A stretch of DNA of 64,000 nucleotides from RZYY01 sp036794825 (GCA_036794825.1 DAIRGA010000027.1:4912-68911), one strand, 5' to 3'; shown: positions 21,517 to 31,572, counted from the stretch's first letter. Notes: generated by a model not told the origin, from the sequence alone. Numbers and translations are program-made.

Positions 21517-24315
21517 TTACTTCTTCTTTTTCTTATCGGATTTCTTGTCTTTCTTTTTGCCTTTTTTAGTGGCTTTTTTGGCCAGCTTTTCCTTGACGGC
21601 AGCCTGTGCTGCAGCAAGGCGGGCAATCGGAACGCGGAACGGAGAACAACTTACATAGTTGAATCCGAGGGTGTGGCAGAATTCCACTGATGAGGGCTCT
21701 CCACCATGTTCGCCACAGATACCAATCTTCAGGTTTGCGCGGGTGTCACGGCCTTTCTTCACGGCAGTGCGCATAAGCTGGCCAACACCAACCTGATCGA
21801 GTACTTCAAAAGGATCGTATTTGAGGATTCCTTTTTCAAGATATACCTTCAGGAATTTGCCAACGTCATCCCTGGAAAAACCGAAGGTCATCTGGGTGAG
21901 GTCGTTGGTACCGAAGGAGAAAAACTCGGCTGACTGAGCGATTTCATCGGCCATCAGGGCGGCGCGTGGGACTTCGATCATTGTTCCTACGAGGTGATCA
22001 ATATGGTCGTTGCGCTCTTCAAACACTTTTTTAATGGTCGTACGGACAATATCTTCCTGCATCTTCATCTCTTTGAGGTCGCCGGTGAGCGGGATCATAA
22101 TTTCGGGTTTGGCCACTATTCCGCGCTGTTTCAGGTTGAGAGCAGCTTCGATGATGGCGCGTGCCTGCATCTCCGAAATTTCGGGATAGGTGTTTCCAAG
22201 ACGGCATCCGCGGTGGCCGAGCATCGGGTTGACTTCGTGCAGCGAATCTACTTTAGCTTTAATAACGCTGACATCAACACCCATTACTTTGGCCATCTCT
22301 TTTTGCCCTTTTTCATCGTGCGGAACGAACTCGTGCAATGGTGGGTCGAGCAGTCGCACGGTTACCGGAAGGTCCTGCATAGCTTCGAAAATACCTTCGA
22401 AGTCGCTGCGCTGGATGGGCAGTAGTTTTTCGAGAGCTTTCCTTCTGCCGGCTTCATCTTCAGCGAGGATCATTTCGCGCATGGCAAGGATACGATCGCC
22501 TTCGAAGAACATGTGCTCGGTGCGGCAAAGTCCGATGCCTTTTGCTCCGAAATTGCGTGCGTTCACCGAATCTTTTGGCGTGTCAGCATTGGTGCGGACA
22601 GCCATCGTTGCAACGCTGTCGGCAAGTTCCATCAGCTCGTTGAAGTCGCCGCTGAGTTCAGGATCAATAGTGCTGATTTTGCCTTCATACACCTCGCCGG
22701 TTGACCCGTTGAGCGAAATCCAGTCTCCCTCTTTCAGCGAAACGCCTTCAGTTTCAAGCGACCTTGTTTTGTAGTTGATTTTCAATCCACCTGCGCCGGA
22801 AACACAGCATTTACCCATACCGCGGGCCACAACGGCAGCGTGTGAGGTCATACCTCCGCGGGCGGTGAGAATACCTTCGGCAGCGTCCATACCGCCGAGA
22901 TCTTCGGGAGAAGTTTCGATGCGCACGAGGATTACTTTTTTGCCTTCGTTAGCCCAAAGCTGAGCCTCATCGGCATTGAATACGACTTGTCCGGTAGCGG
23001 CGCCCGGCGATGCCGGTAAGCCTTTGGCAATCACTTTTGCTTTTTTCAGCGCAGCCTTGTCAAATACCGGATGGAGAAGTTCGTTGAGTTTGTTTGGCTC
23101 AATTTTCAGAAGCGCTTCGCTCCTGGTGAGTTTATTTTCGCGGTAAAGATCCATGGCAATTTTCACCATCGCTGTGCCGGTGCGTTTTCCGTTGCGGGTC
23201 TGAAGCAGCCAGAGCCTTCCGTCCTGGATGGTAAACTCGATATCCTGCATGTCTTTGTAGTGATTTTCGAGTTTGCGCTGGATTTTGAAGAGTTCTTTGT
23301 AAGCTTTTGGCATCAATTCCTCGAGTGAGGGATAGGCGCCTGCGCGCATCTCTTCGGTAATTCCCTGCAAAGCTGCCCAGCGGATCGAGCCTTCGTGAGT
23401 GATCTGCATCGGAGTTCTGATACCTGCCACAACGTCTTCGCCCTGCGCATTCACCAGGTACTCGCCATTGAAAAGGTTCTCGCCGGTAGCCGAGTCGCGT
23501 GAGAAAGCAACGCCGGTAGCTGAGTTGTCGCCCATATTGCCAAAAACCATTGCCTGTACGTTTACTGCGGTTCCCCATTCGGCGGGTATGTTGTTGAGTC
23601 TGCGGTAAGTAATTGCGCGCTCATTCATCCAGCTATTGAAAACTGCCATGATCGAACCCCAGAGCTGTTCCCACGGATCGGTCGGGAAATCCTGGCCGGT
23701 TTTTTCCTTAATGGCGCCTTTAAACCTGGTAACCAGTTCTTTTAGGTCATCGGTGGTGAGGTCGGTATCTTTTTCAACTTTACGTTCCTCTTTGAGCTGG
23801 TGGATAATGATTTCGAAAGGATCTTCTTCATCTTTGGATTCGGGTTTGAGGCCCATCACCACGTCGCCAAACATCTGAACAAAACGGCGGTAGGAATCCC
23901 ATGCGAAGCGGTCGTTGCCGGTTTTGCGTGCAAGTCCTTCCACGGCTGCATCATTCAAACCAAGATTCAGAACGGTGTCCATCATACCCGGCATCGAAGC
24001 CCTGGCGCCGGAGCGAACGGAGAGCAATAAAGGATTTTCGGCATCACCAAATTTGGCGTCCATAATCTTTTCAACATTCTTAACGGCTTTTTGTACCTCT
24101 TTTTCGATGAGTTTTACCACTGTTTCTCGGCCTTTCTCATTGTAAATGGTACACACTTCGGTGGTTACAGTGAATCCCGGAGGAACCGGAACTCCTATAA
24201 GATTCATCTCGGCGAGGTTGGCGCCCTTGCCACCAAGGAGGTTTTTCATCGTAGCATCACCTTCGGCTTTGCCATTACCAAACAGGTAAACGTATTTCTG
24301 CTTGTCTTTACTCAT
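21517..24315 (-). CDS. ppdK: Pyruvate, phosphate dikinase
   Basis: 932 residues. N-terminal ATP-grasp nucleotide-binding domain (YVYLFGNGKAEGD, GGKGANLAEM, VPPGFTVTTEVC, SVRSGARASMPGMMDTVLNL), central swivelling phosphohistidine domain with GGMTSHAAVVARGMG (His492), and C-terminal PEP/pyruvate barrel with GIGLCRTEHMFF, GTNDLTQMTFGFSRDD and CGEHGGEPSSV (Cys867). Catalyses ATP + Pi + pyruvate to AMP + PPi + PEP, reversibly, in the cytoplasm; in anaerobic Bacteroidota it serves PPi-linked glycolysis or gluconeogenesis. The last ~25 residues are almost pure lysine with Ala/Gly/Asp, an extension beyond the usual ~880-910-residue enzyme. Monocistronic: own promoter upstream and strong terminator downstream. 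Confidence 0.97.
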   Translation of the reverse strand: MSKDKQKYVYLFGNGKAEGDATMKNLLGGKGANLAEMNLIGVPVPPGFTVTTEVCTIYNEKGRETVVKLIEKEVQKAVKNVEKIMDAKFGDAENPLLLSVRSGARASMPGMMDTVLNLGLNDAAVEGLARKTGNDRFAWDSYRRFVQMFGDVVMGLKPESKDEEDPFEIIIHQLKEERKVEKDTDLTTDDLKELVTRFKGAIKEKTGQDFPTDPWEQLWGSIMAVFNSWMNERAITYRRLNNIPAEWGTAVNVQAMVFGNMGDNSATGVAFSRDSATGENLFNGEYLVNAQGEDVVAGIRTPMQITHEGSIRWAALQGITEEMRAGAYPSLEELMPKAYKELFKIQRKLENHYKDMQDIEFTIQDGRLWLLQTRNGKRTGTAMVKIAMDLYRENKLTRSEALLKIEPNKLNELLHPVFDKAALKKAKVIAKGLPASPGAATGQVVFNADEAQLWANEGKKVILVRIETSPEDLGGMDAAEGILTARGGMTSHAAVVARGMGKCCVSGAGGLKINYKTRSLETEGVSLKEGDWISLNGSTGEVYEGKISTIDPELSGDFNELMELADSVATMAVRTNADTPKDSVNARNFGAKGIGLCRTEHMFFEGDRILAMREMILAEDEAGRRKALEKLLPIQRSDFEGIFEAMQDLPVTVRLLDPPLHEFVPHDEKGQKEMAKVMGVDVSVIKAKVDSLHEVNPMLGHRGCRLGNTYPEISEMQARAIIEAALNLKQRGIVAKPEIMIPLTGDLKEMKMQEDIVRTTIKKVFEERNDHIDHLVGTMIEVPRAALMADEIAQSAEFFSFGTNDLTQMTFGFSRDDVGKFLKVYLEKGILKYDPFEVLDQVGVGQLMRTAVKKGRDTRANLKIGICGEHGGEPSSVEFCHTLGFNYVSCSPFRVPIARLAAAQAAVKEKLAKKATKKGKKKDKKSDKKKKK

Positions 24316-24382
24316 AAACTAACGGGATATTAAATTTGTTACTTGAATATTGATTTTCAATTTGATAATTAAAAAATTGGCG

Positions 24383-24433
24383 CAAAAGTATAAATTCTGC
24401 CGCACTTAATAAGGTAAAATAATACGTATTATT
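24383..24433 (-). promoter_or_regulatory. ppdK promoter with upstream 16-bp palindrome
   Basis: Reverse strand TACTTTTG at 24390-24383 fits the -7 consensus, 67 bases before ATG 24315. No TTG is placed at -33. Instead a perfect palindrome AATAATACGTATTATT occupies 24418-24433, about where an activator would sit. Confidence 0.5.
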
Positions 24434-24521
24434 GCATTTGATTGCTTCAAAACGGCCGCAAGTGTATTTTGGGAATGATATTTGGTAGGCCGGGCGCTTT
24501 GATAATTAATTGATTGACCTG

Positions 24522-26855
24522 ATGAAATCCTATTCAAAAAGCACCTTCTTACTTTTTCTTACCCTTGTTGTATTGGGGGGATGCACACCCACGTTGAAAT
24601 CGCAGGTTAAGAAACAGAATTTCAAACCTCTAAGTTATGGCGACTGGAGGCCGCTTGGTCCTTTCGGTATGCCAAACCTGGTGTCGCTGGCCAATACTTA
24701 CGGCGTTGGGCAGGCCAACCGGCTGGCCTTCGACCCCTGGTACGATGGCGAAAAGAACCGGATTGTTTATGCCTGTTCATCGTTTGGTGGGCTGTGGCGC
24801 AGCGAGGACGACGGACTAAACTGGTACAACATGAATACAGATTTCCTTCCATCTACCTCAGTGGCAGATGTTTGTATCAATCCATTCAATAACAGGATGA
24901 TCTTTATTGCTACTGGTTATGCTGATGGCGGTGTTCATGATACCCGAGGTCCTAACTGGTCGCAGATCAACCCGATACCAACCTCGGGCATTTTCCGAAG
25001 CAAAGATTGGGGGAATAGCTGGGAGGATGTTTCCGGAGGTTTTATCCAGGATTTTGATTTCAGCGGGATGCCCCGTAAAATGGTGATCAACCCTATGAAC
25101 CCCGACCAGATTTTTATTGCCAGCACCAACGGAATCTATCGCAGCGACAATGCTACTTCAAATCAGGTCAGTTGGAATAAAATCTTCAGCGGCCTGCTTT
25201 CCGGTGAGGCAGATTTCAGGAGTGTGCTGTTAAAACCCGATGACGCCAACGTGATTTATGCAGGGAGCAAAGATATTTTCCGATCGGGCGACAGCGGGGA
25301 AACCTGGGAGCGGCTAACCGGCATGAATTTCGGGCTGGATCTGAGAAGCATGGCAGATACTTTTGCCGTTGACCGGATCAACCTGGCGGTTACCATCGCA
25401 AATCCCGGGAGGCTCTACGCTTACATTATGGGCGATAAAATTGTGGGAGATAAGAGGTTTAAAGGAGCCTACATCGCACTTTTTGAGAATGAAAAATGGA
25501 GAATCATTGACACCCGCTGGTCAGCAGGGATGACCTATTTCGCTGTGCAATGGATAGCGCTTGCTGTTTCGCCGGTGGATGCGGATGTGATTTACTACGG
25601 TAACTCAAGGGCAATCGGCGCCGAAAAGCTCGACAGCGTTCCCTTCGGATTACGATCTCCTTACTGCGGCGACGGTTTTCATGCTGATGTGCATGATCTT
25701 GTATTTCAACCCAATGTGAATAACCCTAAATTGTTCTGCGCCAATCACGGCGGAATCAGTGTAAAATCTTTTCCCAATCCCAACAACAGTGGCTGGGAAT
25801 ACCGCAACGAAGGCTATAACTCATCCACCATCTGGAGCTTCGATGATTCACCGGCAATCGAAAAAGCAGCCGTAATCGCCACCCAGGACAACGGAACCCT
25901 GGTGTTTTATGATACCCTGGGACACAACTGGCATTTTATCGGCGGTGGTGATGGTTACACCTCCCGCATTGACGACCGGCAACCCAACGCTGTCTATTTC
26001 TCGAACGACGACAGGGCGCTTAACCTGTTCGATATCAATACTTTTAAACAGATCAACCAAACCGGAAAAATCCCTTTAGACCCTTACACCAACAAAGATA
26101 TGGCGATGACTGTCAAAACTTTTCCATTGGTAAATCATCCTAAAACAGGAGAACCCTGGTTTGGCTTTTCTGAAATTTTTACCAAAGAAATTCTGCGTCC
26201 CGAGTACATCACGCCACGCGAAGAGGTGTGGACAAGGCAATCCGATCTTTACCTTACGGAGCCTGAAGCCTGGAAAAGGCAAATCACGGAGATTTCGATC
26301 TGCAAGGCCGATCCTGATGTCGTTTACGTTGTAACGGCAGGTCAGCAAAACCCTCCTCACATGGACTGGCAGTTGAAGTCCGGTTTGTACAAATCAGTGA
26401 AGGGTGGAATTAATGGAACAGATCAGGCAGAGATACATTTTAAACCCGTTGATTTCCCCGGAAAAGACTACGACGACGACACACTCGCCATCATCACCGG
26501 AGTGCTGGTAAATCCGCTCAACCCTGATCATGTCTGGATAACATACACCGGAATCCCGCGTGAATACAGGATCTGGGAGTCGAAAGATGGTGGAAAAATA
26601 TGGGAGAATGCTGATCCTGATGGTGTTTTTGCCACGAATCCGGTGAATGCCATCGTTTATCTCGAAGGGTCGGACGACAGGCTTTACGTTGGTACCGATC
26701 GCGGGCTTTACACCAAAACCAACAACACTGCATGGCAGCACATCTCCGAATTCCCAAACGTCCGCATCACCGAGATCAACATCAACCGGAACTTCAAAAA
26801 GCTGCGTATCGCTACATTTGGAAGAGGACTCTGGGAAGGGCCCTTAGCGGAATAA
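24522..26855 (+). CDS. Lipoprotein with BNR/sortilin-like beta-propeller repeats
   Basis: 777 residues from ATG 24522. Type II signal with lipobox LGGC, so Cys is lipidated and the protein is envelope-anchored. The rest is a large propeller with Asp-box/BNR-type turns: SSFGGLWRSEDDGLNWYNMN, SGIFRSKDWGNSWEDVSG, DIFRSGDSGETWERLTG, RIWESKDGGKIWENADPDG, YVGTDRGLYTKTNN, ending FGRGLWEGPLAE. This is the VPS10/WD40-YVTN-BNR-like class common in Bacteroidota, often tied to glycan or protein binding; no catalytic residues are evident. The next gene is far downstream, so it is probably transcribed alone. Confidence 0.85.
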   Translation: MKSYSKSTFLLFLTLVVLGGCTPTLKSQVKKQNFKPLSYGDWRPLGPFGMPNLVSLANTYGVGQANRLAFDPWYDGEKNRIVYACSSFGGLWRSEDDGLNWYNMNTDFLPSTSVADVCINPFNNRMIFIATGYADGGVHDTRGPNWSQINPIPTSGIFRSKDWGNSWEDVSGGFIQDFDFSGMPRKMVINPMNPDQIFIASTNGIYRSDNATSNQVSWNKIFSGLLSGEADFRSVLLKPDDANVIYAGSKDIFRSGDSGETWERLTGMNFGLDLRSMADTFAVDRINLAVTIANPGRLYAYIMGDKIVGDKRFKGAYIALFENEKWRIIDTRWSAGMTYFAVQWIALAVSPVDADVIYYGNSRAIGAEKLDSVPFGLRSPYCGDGFHADVHDLVFQPNVNNPKLFCANHGGISVKSFPNPNNSGWEYRNEGYNSSTIWSFDDSPAIEKAAVIATQDNGTLVFYDTLGHNWHFIGGGDGYTSRIDDRQPNAVYFSNDDRALNLFDINTFKQINQTGKIPLDPYTNKDMAMTVKTFPLVNHPKTGEPWFGFSEIFTKEILRPEYITPREEVWTRQSDLYLTEPEAWKRQITEISICKADPDVVYVVTAGQQNPPHMDWQLKSGLYKSVKGGINGTDQAEIHFKPVDFPGKDYDDDTLAIITGVLVNPLNPDHVWITYTGIPREYRIWESKDGGKIWENADPDGVFATNPVNAIVYLEGSDDRLYVGTDRGLYTKTNNTAWQHISEFPNVRITEININRNFKKLRIATFGRGLWEGPLAE

Positions 26856-27245
26856 CCTAAAACCAGCTCAGAAGAAATAGGAAATATCAAAAGACAAAAA
26901 ACAAATAACAAAAGAAAAAAGACAAAAAGAAACATTCGGATAGGTTACAGAAATAATCAACAAGGTAGAAATTCCTTGGCTGCACAACCGTTTGGAATTT
27001 GATGATTTTGATTTTGAGATTTGTTTGTGTTTTGGGATTTGTTTTTTGGTCATTACTTCCAGGTGATTTTTCATAATACAATTGGAACCGCTTCCGTCAA
27101 CATCTTACAAAACCTTTGTCAGGATAGAATTTACCACTGCCTAACGAACTTTTCCTATCTTTGTGAACTCAAAAACAATAGTATTATTAAGGTACTAAAA
27201 CCAACATTCAACACCTCTAACTTACTCAAATAGAATAAGATAATT
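26856..27245. other. AT-rich spacer before the acyl-CoA synthetase gene
   Basis: 390 bases. The first half is a purine-rich (AAAC/AAAG) run followed by a pyrimidine-rich TTTG run, low-complexity on each strand; the small frames in it look spurious. A -7 box TATCTTTG at 27156-27163, 83 bases before ATG 27246, is the probable promoter of the next gene. Confidence 0.5.
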
Positions 27246-29927
27246 ATGGGCATAAAAAAGCTTAGCAGCATATTCCGGCCACAACGCATCGCACTGATCG
27301 GTGTGCCGGCCAATCCGGAAACTGTAGGTGGACTCACGCTGAGAAACCTTGTCGGAGGCGGGTTTCGCGGGGTGGTTTACCCGGTAAATCCAAAATATGA
27401 AGCCGTGATGGGTATTCCCTGTTTTCCGAGTGTGAAAAGCCTCCCGAAACCTCCGGATCTTGCCGTTATCACTACCAATGCCGCAGCAGTGCCACAGGTG
27501 GTCGAAGAGTGCGGCGAAGCAGGGATCAAAGGGATCATCATCATGTCGGCAGGTTTCAAGGAAATCGGTGAGCAGGGCAGATTGCTGGAAGAGCAGGTGA
27601 AAAGCATTGTGAAAAAATACGGGATGCGCGCTATCGGACCCAATTGCCTCGGAGTGATCGTACCGGGTCAGAAGCTTAACATCAGCTTTTCGGCCGGAAT
27701 GCCAAAGCAGGGACAAGTGGCCTTCATTTCGCAGTCGGGAGCGCTGTGCACGGCTGTGCTGGACTGGGCGATGAGTGAAAACATCGGGTTTTCCTATTTT
27801 GTTAGCATTGGCAACACCATGGATGTGGGATTCGGAGATCTTATTGATTTCCTTGGTCAGGACGCCAATACGAAATCCATCGTTTTATATGTGGAATCCA
27901 TCGCCTTTGCCCATGAGTTTATGACGGCAGCGCGTGCCTTTGCCCGCAAAAAACCAATCATCGTTTACAAAGCAGGTCGTTTCCCCGAAAGCGCTGTAGT
28001 TGCCGCTTCTCACACCGGCGCTATGGCTTCGGAAGATGCGATTTACGACGCCGTATTCCGCAGAGCCGGTGTGGCCAGGGTCAACAATATGGGCAATCTC
28101 TTCGACTTTACCGACCTGATCGGCGGCAAGAGAATTCCCAAAGGCCCCAATCTTGGAATTGTTACCAATGCCGGTGGCCCGGGGGTTATCGCCACGGACG
28201 CACTGATTTTCCATGGAGGCAAACTCTGTAAACTTACCGACGAAACAATCCAGAAACTGAACAAGGTACTCCCCTCCTACTGGTCGAAAAGTAACCCGGT
28301 GGACATCCTCGGCGATGCCACACCCGACCGCCTGCAATCAGCCACAGAGATTGTAATGGCCGACCCGACGGTGGACGCAGTGCTTGTCATCGTAACTCCG
28401 CAGGCAATGGCTAACCCGACCGAATCAGCCAAAAGGATCATCAGGCTTTCGGAAGGCTATTCCAAGCCCGTGATGGCTGTATGGCTCGGTGGCCGCATGA
28501 TGGAAGAAGCCATGAACCTTTTCAACGCTGTGGGAATCCCGGCGTACCGCACACCTGACCAGGCAGTGAGAGCCTTCATGACCATGGTGGACTATTCAAA
28601 GAACCTCGAATCGCTGTTTGAAACACCAAAGGAGGTACCGGTTTCCTTTAAATATGACCGTCCGGCGCTCAGGGAAAGATTTGTAAAGGAGGTTTTTCCC
28701 AAACAAAAAGTGCTTTCGATGAAAGATGCCAAAGACCTTATCAACAGCTACGGAATAAAATCCACCAAACCACGGCTGGCCAAAGATCTGGACGAAGCCC
28801 TTACCATTGCGCGGGAAATCGGTTACCCGGTCGTACTGAAGATCGAATCCCCCAACATCCAGCACAAAATGGAAGTTGGCGGCGTAGTACTGGATATCGA
28901 GAACGACGAAAGCCTGAAAGGTGCTTACCACGGTATGATGGAAAAACTCAGCAAAAACGCACCTGAAGCAAAGATTGAAGGGGTTACGCTCGAAGAGATG
29001 ATTGATGTGAAGGATTCGGTGGAGCTTATTCTAGGCATCAAAAAAGACCCGGTCTTTGGCACCGTGATTATGATTGGTATGGGAGGCACCGAAGCTGAAC
29101 TAATCAAGGATCGCAGGCTGGAATTTCCACCGCTCAACGAAAGGCTTGCTTCCCGGATGATCGAATCACTGAAAATTTACCCATTACTCAAAGGATATCG
29201 CGGACGGGGACCAAAGGACATTAACCAACTGATCGAAGTGATGATCCGGCTCTCCTACATGGCTGCCGATTATCCTGAAATTGAGGTAATTGACATCAAC
29301 CCGATCATCATCACCAAAGACAATGTAGTAGCGCTTGACGCTACTGTCGTTATTGACGAAAATACGTTGAAAAACCCGGTGCCTGCCTACTCGCACCTCT
29401 TGCTCCGGCCTTATCCGGAACGCTATATCAAAACGGTTAGATTGGCCGATGGTACGCAAACCCTTCTGCGTCCTATCAAGCCCGAAGATGAGCCACTCTG
29501 GCTGGAAATGCTTGGCAGCTGCTCAAAGGAGGCGATTTACTCACGCTTCAGGTACAATTTCCATTTCGACTCACACGAGGTGGCCACGCAGTTTTGCTAC
29601 ATTGATTACGCCCGCGAACTGGCCATAGTTGCCGAGGTGGAGGAAAATGGCAAGCGCAAACTGATTGGTGTAGGCCGTTTGATTTCCGATCCGGATCTGG
29701 AAAATGTAGAATACGCCATTTTAATCACCGATGCCTGGCAGCGAAAAGACCTGGGCAAGATTCTGACCGAATACTGCACCGAAATCGCCAAGATCAACGA
29801 CTACAGAAGGATTTTTGCTGAAACCACCAAGGACAACAAGCCGATGATATCGGTATTTAAAAAACTGGGATTTACGGTCACCTTCAATTCCGATACGACA
29901 GTGTCGGTGAATAAGGACCTCATATAA
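27246..29927 (+). CDS. ADP-forming acyl-CoA synthetase fused to GNAT acetyltransferase
   Basis: 893 residues. CoA-binding Rossmann domain (~1-130: FRPQRIALIGVPANPETVGG, GIIIMSAGFKEIGEQG, RAIGPNCLGVI); succinyl-CoA-ligase-like domains (~145-460: QVAFISQSGALCTAVLDWA, VAASHTGAMASED with the His that is phosphorylated in ADP-forming enzymes, TNAGGPGVIATDAL); ATP-grasp_5 (~490-700: GYPVVLKIESPNIQHKMEVG, GTVIMIGMGGTEAE); C-terminal GNAT (~735-885: RPIKPEDEPLW, AWQRKDLGKILTEYC). Same order as the Pat/YfiQ lysine acetyltransferases, but here the His suggests the synthetase half may be active. Cytoplasmic. Either acetyl-CoA/ATP interconversion or protein acetylation is possible. Confidence 0.9.
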   Translation: MGIKKLSSIFRPQRIALIGVPANPETVGGLTLRNLVGGGFRGVVYPVNPKYEAVMGIPCFPSVKSLPKPPDLAVITTNAAAVPQVVEECGEAGIKGIIIMSAGFKEIGEQGRLLEEQVKSIVKKYGMRAIGPNCLGVIVPGQKLNISFSAGMPKQGQVAFISQSGALCTAVLDWAMSENIGFSYFVSIGNTMDVGFGDLIDFLGQDANTKSIVLYVESIAFAHEFMTAARAFARKKPIIVYKAGRFPESAVVAASHTGAMASEDAIYDAVFRRAGVARVNNMGNLFDFTDLIGGKRIPKGPNLGIVTNAGGPGVIATDALIFHGGKLCKLTDETIQKLNKVLPSYWSKSNPVDILGDATPDRLQSATEIVMADPTVDAVLVIVTPQAMANPTESAKRIIRLSEGYSKPVMAVWLGGRMMEEAMNLFNAVGIPAYRTPDQAVRAFMTMVDYSKNLESLFETPKEVPVSFKYDRPALRERFVKEVFPKQKVLSMKDAKDLINSYGIKSTKPRLAKDLDEALTIAREIGYPVVLKIESPNIQHKMEVGGVVLDIENDESLKGAYHGMMEKLSKNAPEAKIEGVTLEEMIDVKDSVELILGIKKDPVFGTVIMIGMGGTEAELIKDRRLEFPPLNERLASRMIESLKIYPLLKGYRGRGPKDINQLIEVMIRLSYMAADYPEIEVIDINPIIITKDNVVALDATVVIDENTLKNPVPAYSHLLLRPYPERYIKTVRLADGTQTLLRPIKPEDEPLWLEMLGSCSKEAIYSRFRYNFHFDSHEVATQFCYIDYARELAIVAEVEENGKRKLIGVGRLISDPDLENVEYAILITDAWQRKDLGKILTEYCTEIAKINDYRRIFAETTKDNKPMISVFKKLGFTVTFNSDTTVSVNKDLI

Positions 29928-29961
29928 AAGTCAACAGCTGGAACAAAGCGGTCTGAGTCGC

Positions 29962-30534
29962 TTACATCTGCGCCATTACGGCATCCCTGATCGAGTTGAA
30001 AATATCATCAATGGAACCGACACCATGCACCTGGACGAATTTCCCCTGCCCCTGGTAAAACTCGATCAGTGGAGCGGTCTGTTTATGGTAAACACTCATC
30101 CGGTTAAGGATCACCTCCTCGGTATCATCTTTCCGTCCCTCGAGTATGGCACGGTTTAGCAGACGTTTGACCACCTCATCCTCATCCACATCGAGTGCGA
30201 CTACAAGGCTTATTGAATCGTTTCGGCTGTTGAGCATTTTGTCGAGATCTTCAGCCTGACGACGGGTTCGTGGAAATCCGTCGAAAATGTAACCGGCTTT
30301 GCCCTGCAGTTTGTTTAACGCATTTTCAAGTATTTCGATCAACAACTCGTCCGGAACCAGCTCACCCCTTTCGATGATGGATTTCACCTTCAACCCGAGA
30401 GGAGTCTCGTTCTTGATTTCCGAACGAAAAATATCGCCGGTGGAGATGTGCGCAAGGTTGAAATGCTCGGCAAGCCTCAGAGACTGAGTGCCTTTTCCTG
30501 ATCCCGGAGGTCCAAACAAAATTAAGTTCAGCAT
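29962..30534 (-). CDS. adk: Adenylate kinase
   Basis: 190 residues from ATG 30534 (MLNLILFGPPGSGKGTQ; a TTG three codons upstream was not used). P-loop GPPGSGKGT, AMP-site HISTGDIFRSEI and YIFDGFPRTRRQAEDLD, short LID NRAILEGRKDDTEEVILNRM without Zn cysteines, so the short-form enzyme. Converts AMP + ATP to 2 ADP. Convergent with the acyl-CoA synthetase gene, whose ADP-forming reaction fits but does not require a link. Confidence 0.96.
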   Translation of the reverse strand: MLNLILFGPPGSGKGTQSLRLAEHFNLAHISTGDIFRSEIKNETPLGLKVKSIIERGELVPDELLIEILENALNKLQGKAGYIFDGFPRTRRQAEDLDKMLNSRNDSISLVVALDVDEDEVVKRLLNRAILEGRKDDTEEVILNRMSVYHKQTAPLIEFYQGQGKFVQVHGVGSIDDIFNSIRDAVMAQM

Positions 30535-30672
30535 GATATTCAAGTTATTGGATTAATAAAAATTTCGCCCGTCAAATATAAAGCATTCCACCAAACCGGC
30601 TGCTTGAAATAATTTTACTTTTGCCGCCGCAAACACCGATTTTGGGAGTTATCCGCTGTTTTACCATTTGCC

Positions 30673-31527
30673 ATGCCTGTTGATTCAGTATTTTACTTTC
30701 AGAATGACACCATCCCTGAAGCCTGCCTGGTTTACACCGGTTTGGAAGTGGATAATTGCCTGATATCCAGCCCTGAGGAGGATTCGCTTTTCTTGCTGTT
30801 TTTAAAAACCCCGAAAGAGCGGTTTATCACCATCAGCGAAAAAACACCCGCGGTGATTAACCCAATGCCCATCGGGCAACCGGGTTATTTCTGGCAATTC
30901 CTGGCGCTGTTGCTGGCCGTTTTCATTTTCACCTACATAAGGTTTGTGCGCAAAAGTTTCTACAAAAACCTCAGTGCAGCCTTTTCGTCAAAACTGCTGT
31001 TCCGGCAATTGATACGCGATGATCTGCTTTTTCCGGTATCGAGCAGGTTGCCGCTGTTTGTTGCCTTCGTGCTTACTTACGCAGTGCTTCTGTTGCAGAT
31101 TGATGAGGTGCTGGTTTCTCAGAGTTTTCTGAGCAAAAGTGAGGAGTTGTTCAGGTTGCTGCTCTACCTTGGTGTGGTAACCGGCATTCTTACCCTGAAA
31201 AACCTGCTGCATTGGATTGCCGGGCTTGTATTCGAAACAAGACTCATCACAAAAGAGTATCTTACCAATTCATTTTATTTCAATACTGTCGGAGCCATCT
31301 TCCTGATCCCGCTCTTGATGATTTCAACCTTTTCCAGATCGGAAGTTATCCTCATTCTGATCCTGGTCATTTCAGCAGTTTTAGTCCTTTTAAAGTTGTT
31401 CCGGGCATTTACTATCGCATTGGGATTAGAAAAATATTCCTACTTTCAAAATTTCGTGTACTTTTGCACGCTCGAAATTTTACCCTGGCTGGCGCTTTAC
31501 AAGTTGGTGTCCAACGGGAGTTTTTAA
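30673..31527 (+). CDS. DUF4271 integral membrane protein
   Basis: 284 residues. A soluble N-terminal ~75 residues, then six or seven hydrophobic spans from FWQFLALLLAVFIFTYIRFV to ILPWLALYKL. Conserved-looking RKSFYKNLSAAFSSKLLFRQ and DEVLVSQSFLS. DUF4271 proteins are a Bacteroidota family encoded next to uroporphyrinogen-III synthase, exactly as here (46 bases to hemD). Function unknown; a -7 box TACTTTTG lies at 30616-30623. Confidence 0.85.
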   Translation: MPVDSVFYFQNDTIPEACLVYTGLEVDNCLISSPEEDSLFLLFLKTPKERFITISEKTPAVINPMPIGQPGYFWQFLALLLAVFIFTYIRFVRKSFYKNLSAAFSSKLLFRQLIRDDLLFPVSSRLPLFVAFVLTYAVLLLQIDEVLVSQSFLSKSEELFRLLLYLGVVTGILTLKNLLHWIAGLVFETRLITKEYLTNSFYFNTVGAIFLIPLLMISTFSRSEVILILILVISAVLVLLKLFRAFTIALGLEKYSYFQNFVYFCTLEILPWLALYKLVSNGSF

Positions 31528-31572
31528 ATAATAATTAATTCAAAGTCAGGAATTTAAGAAAACCTTACGTTG

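Noticed and set aside
26868..27081. Two overlapping reverse frames of 64-68 codons before the acyl-CoA synthetase gene
   Set aside because: Low-complexity Lys/Ser/Phe translations from a purine/pyrimidine-skewed spacer; no start context or family.
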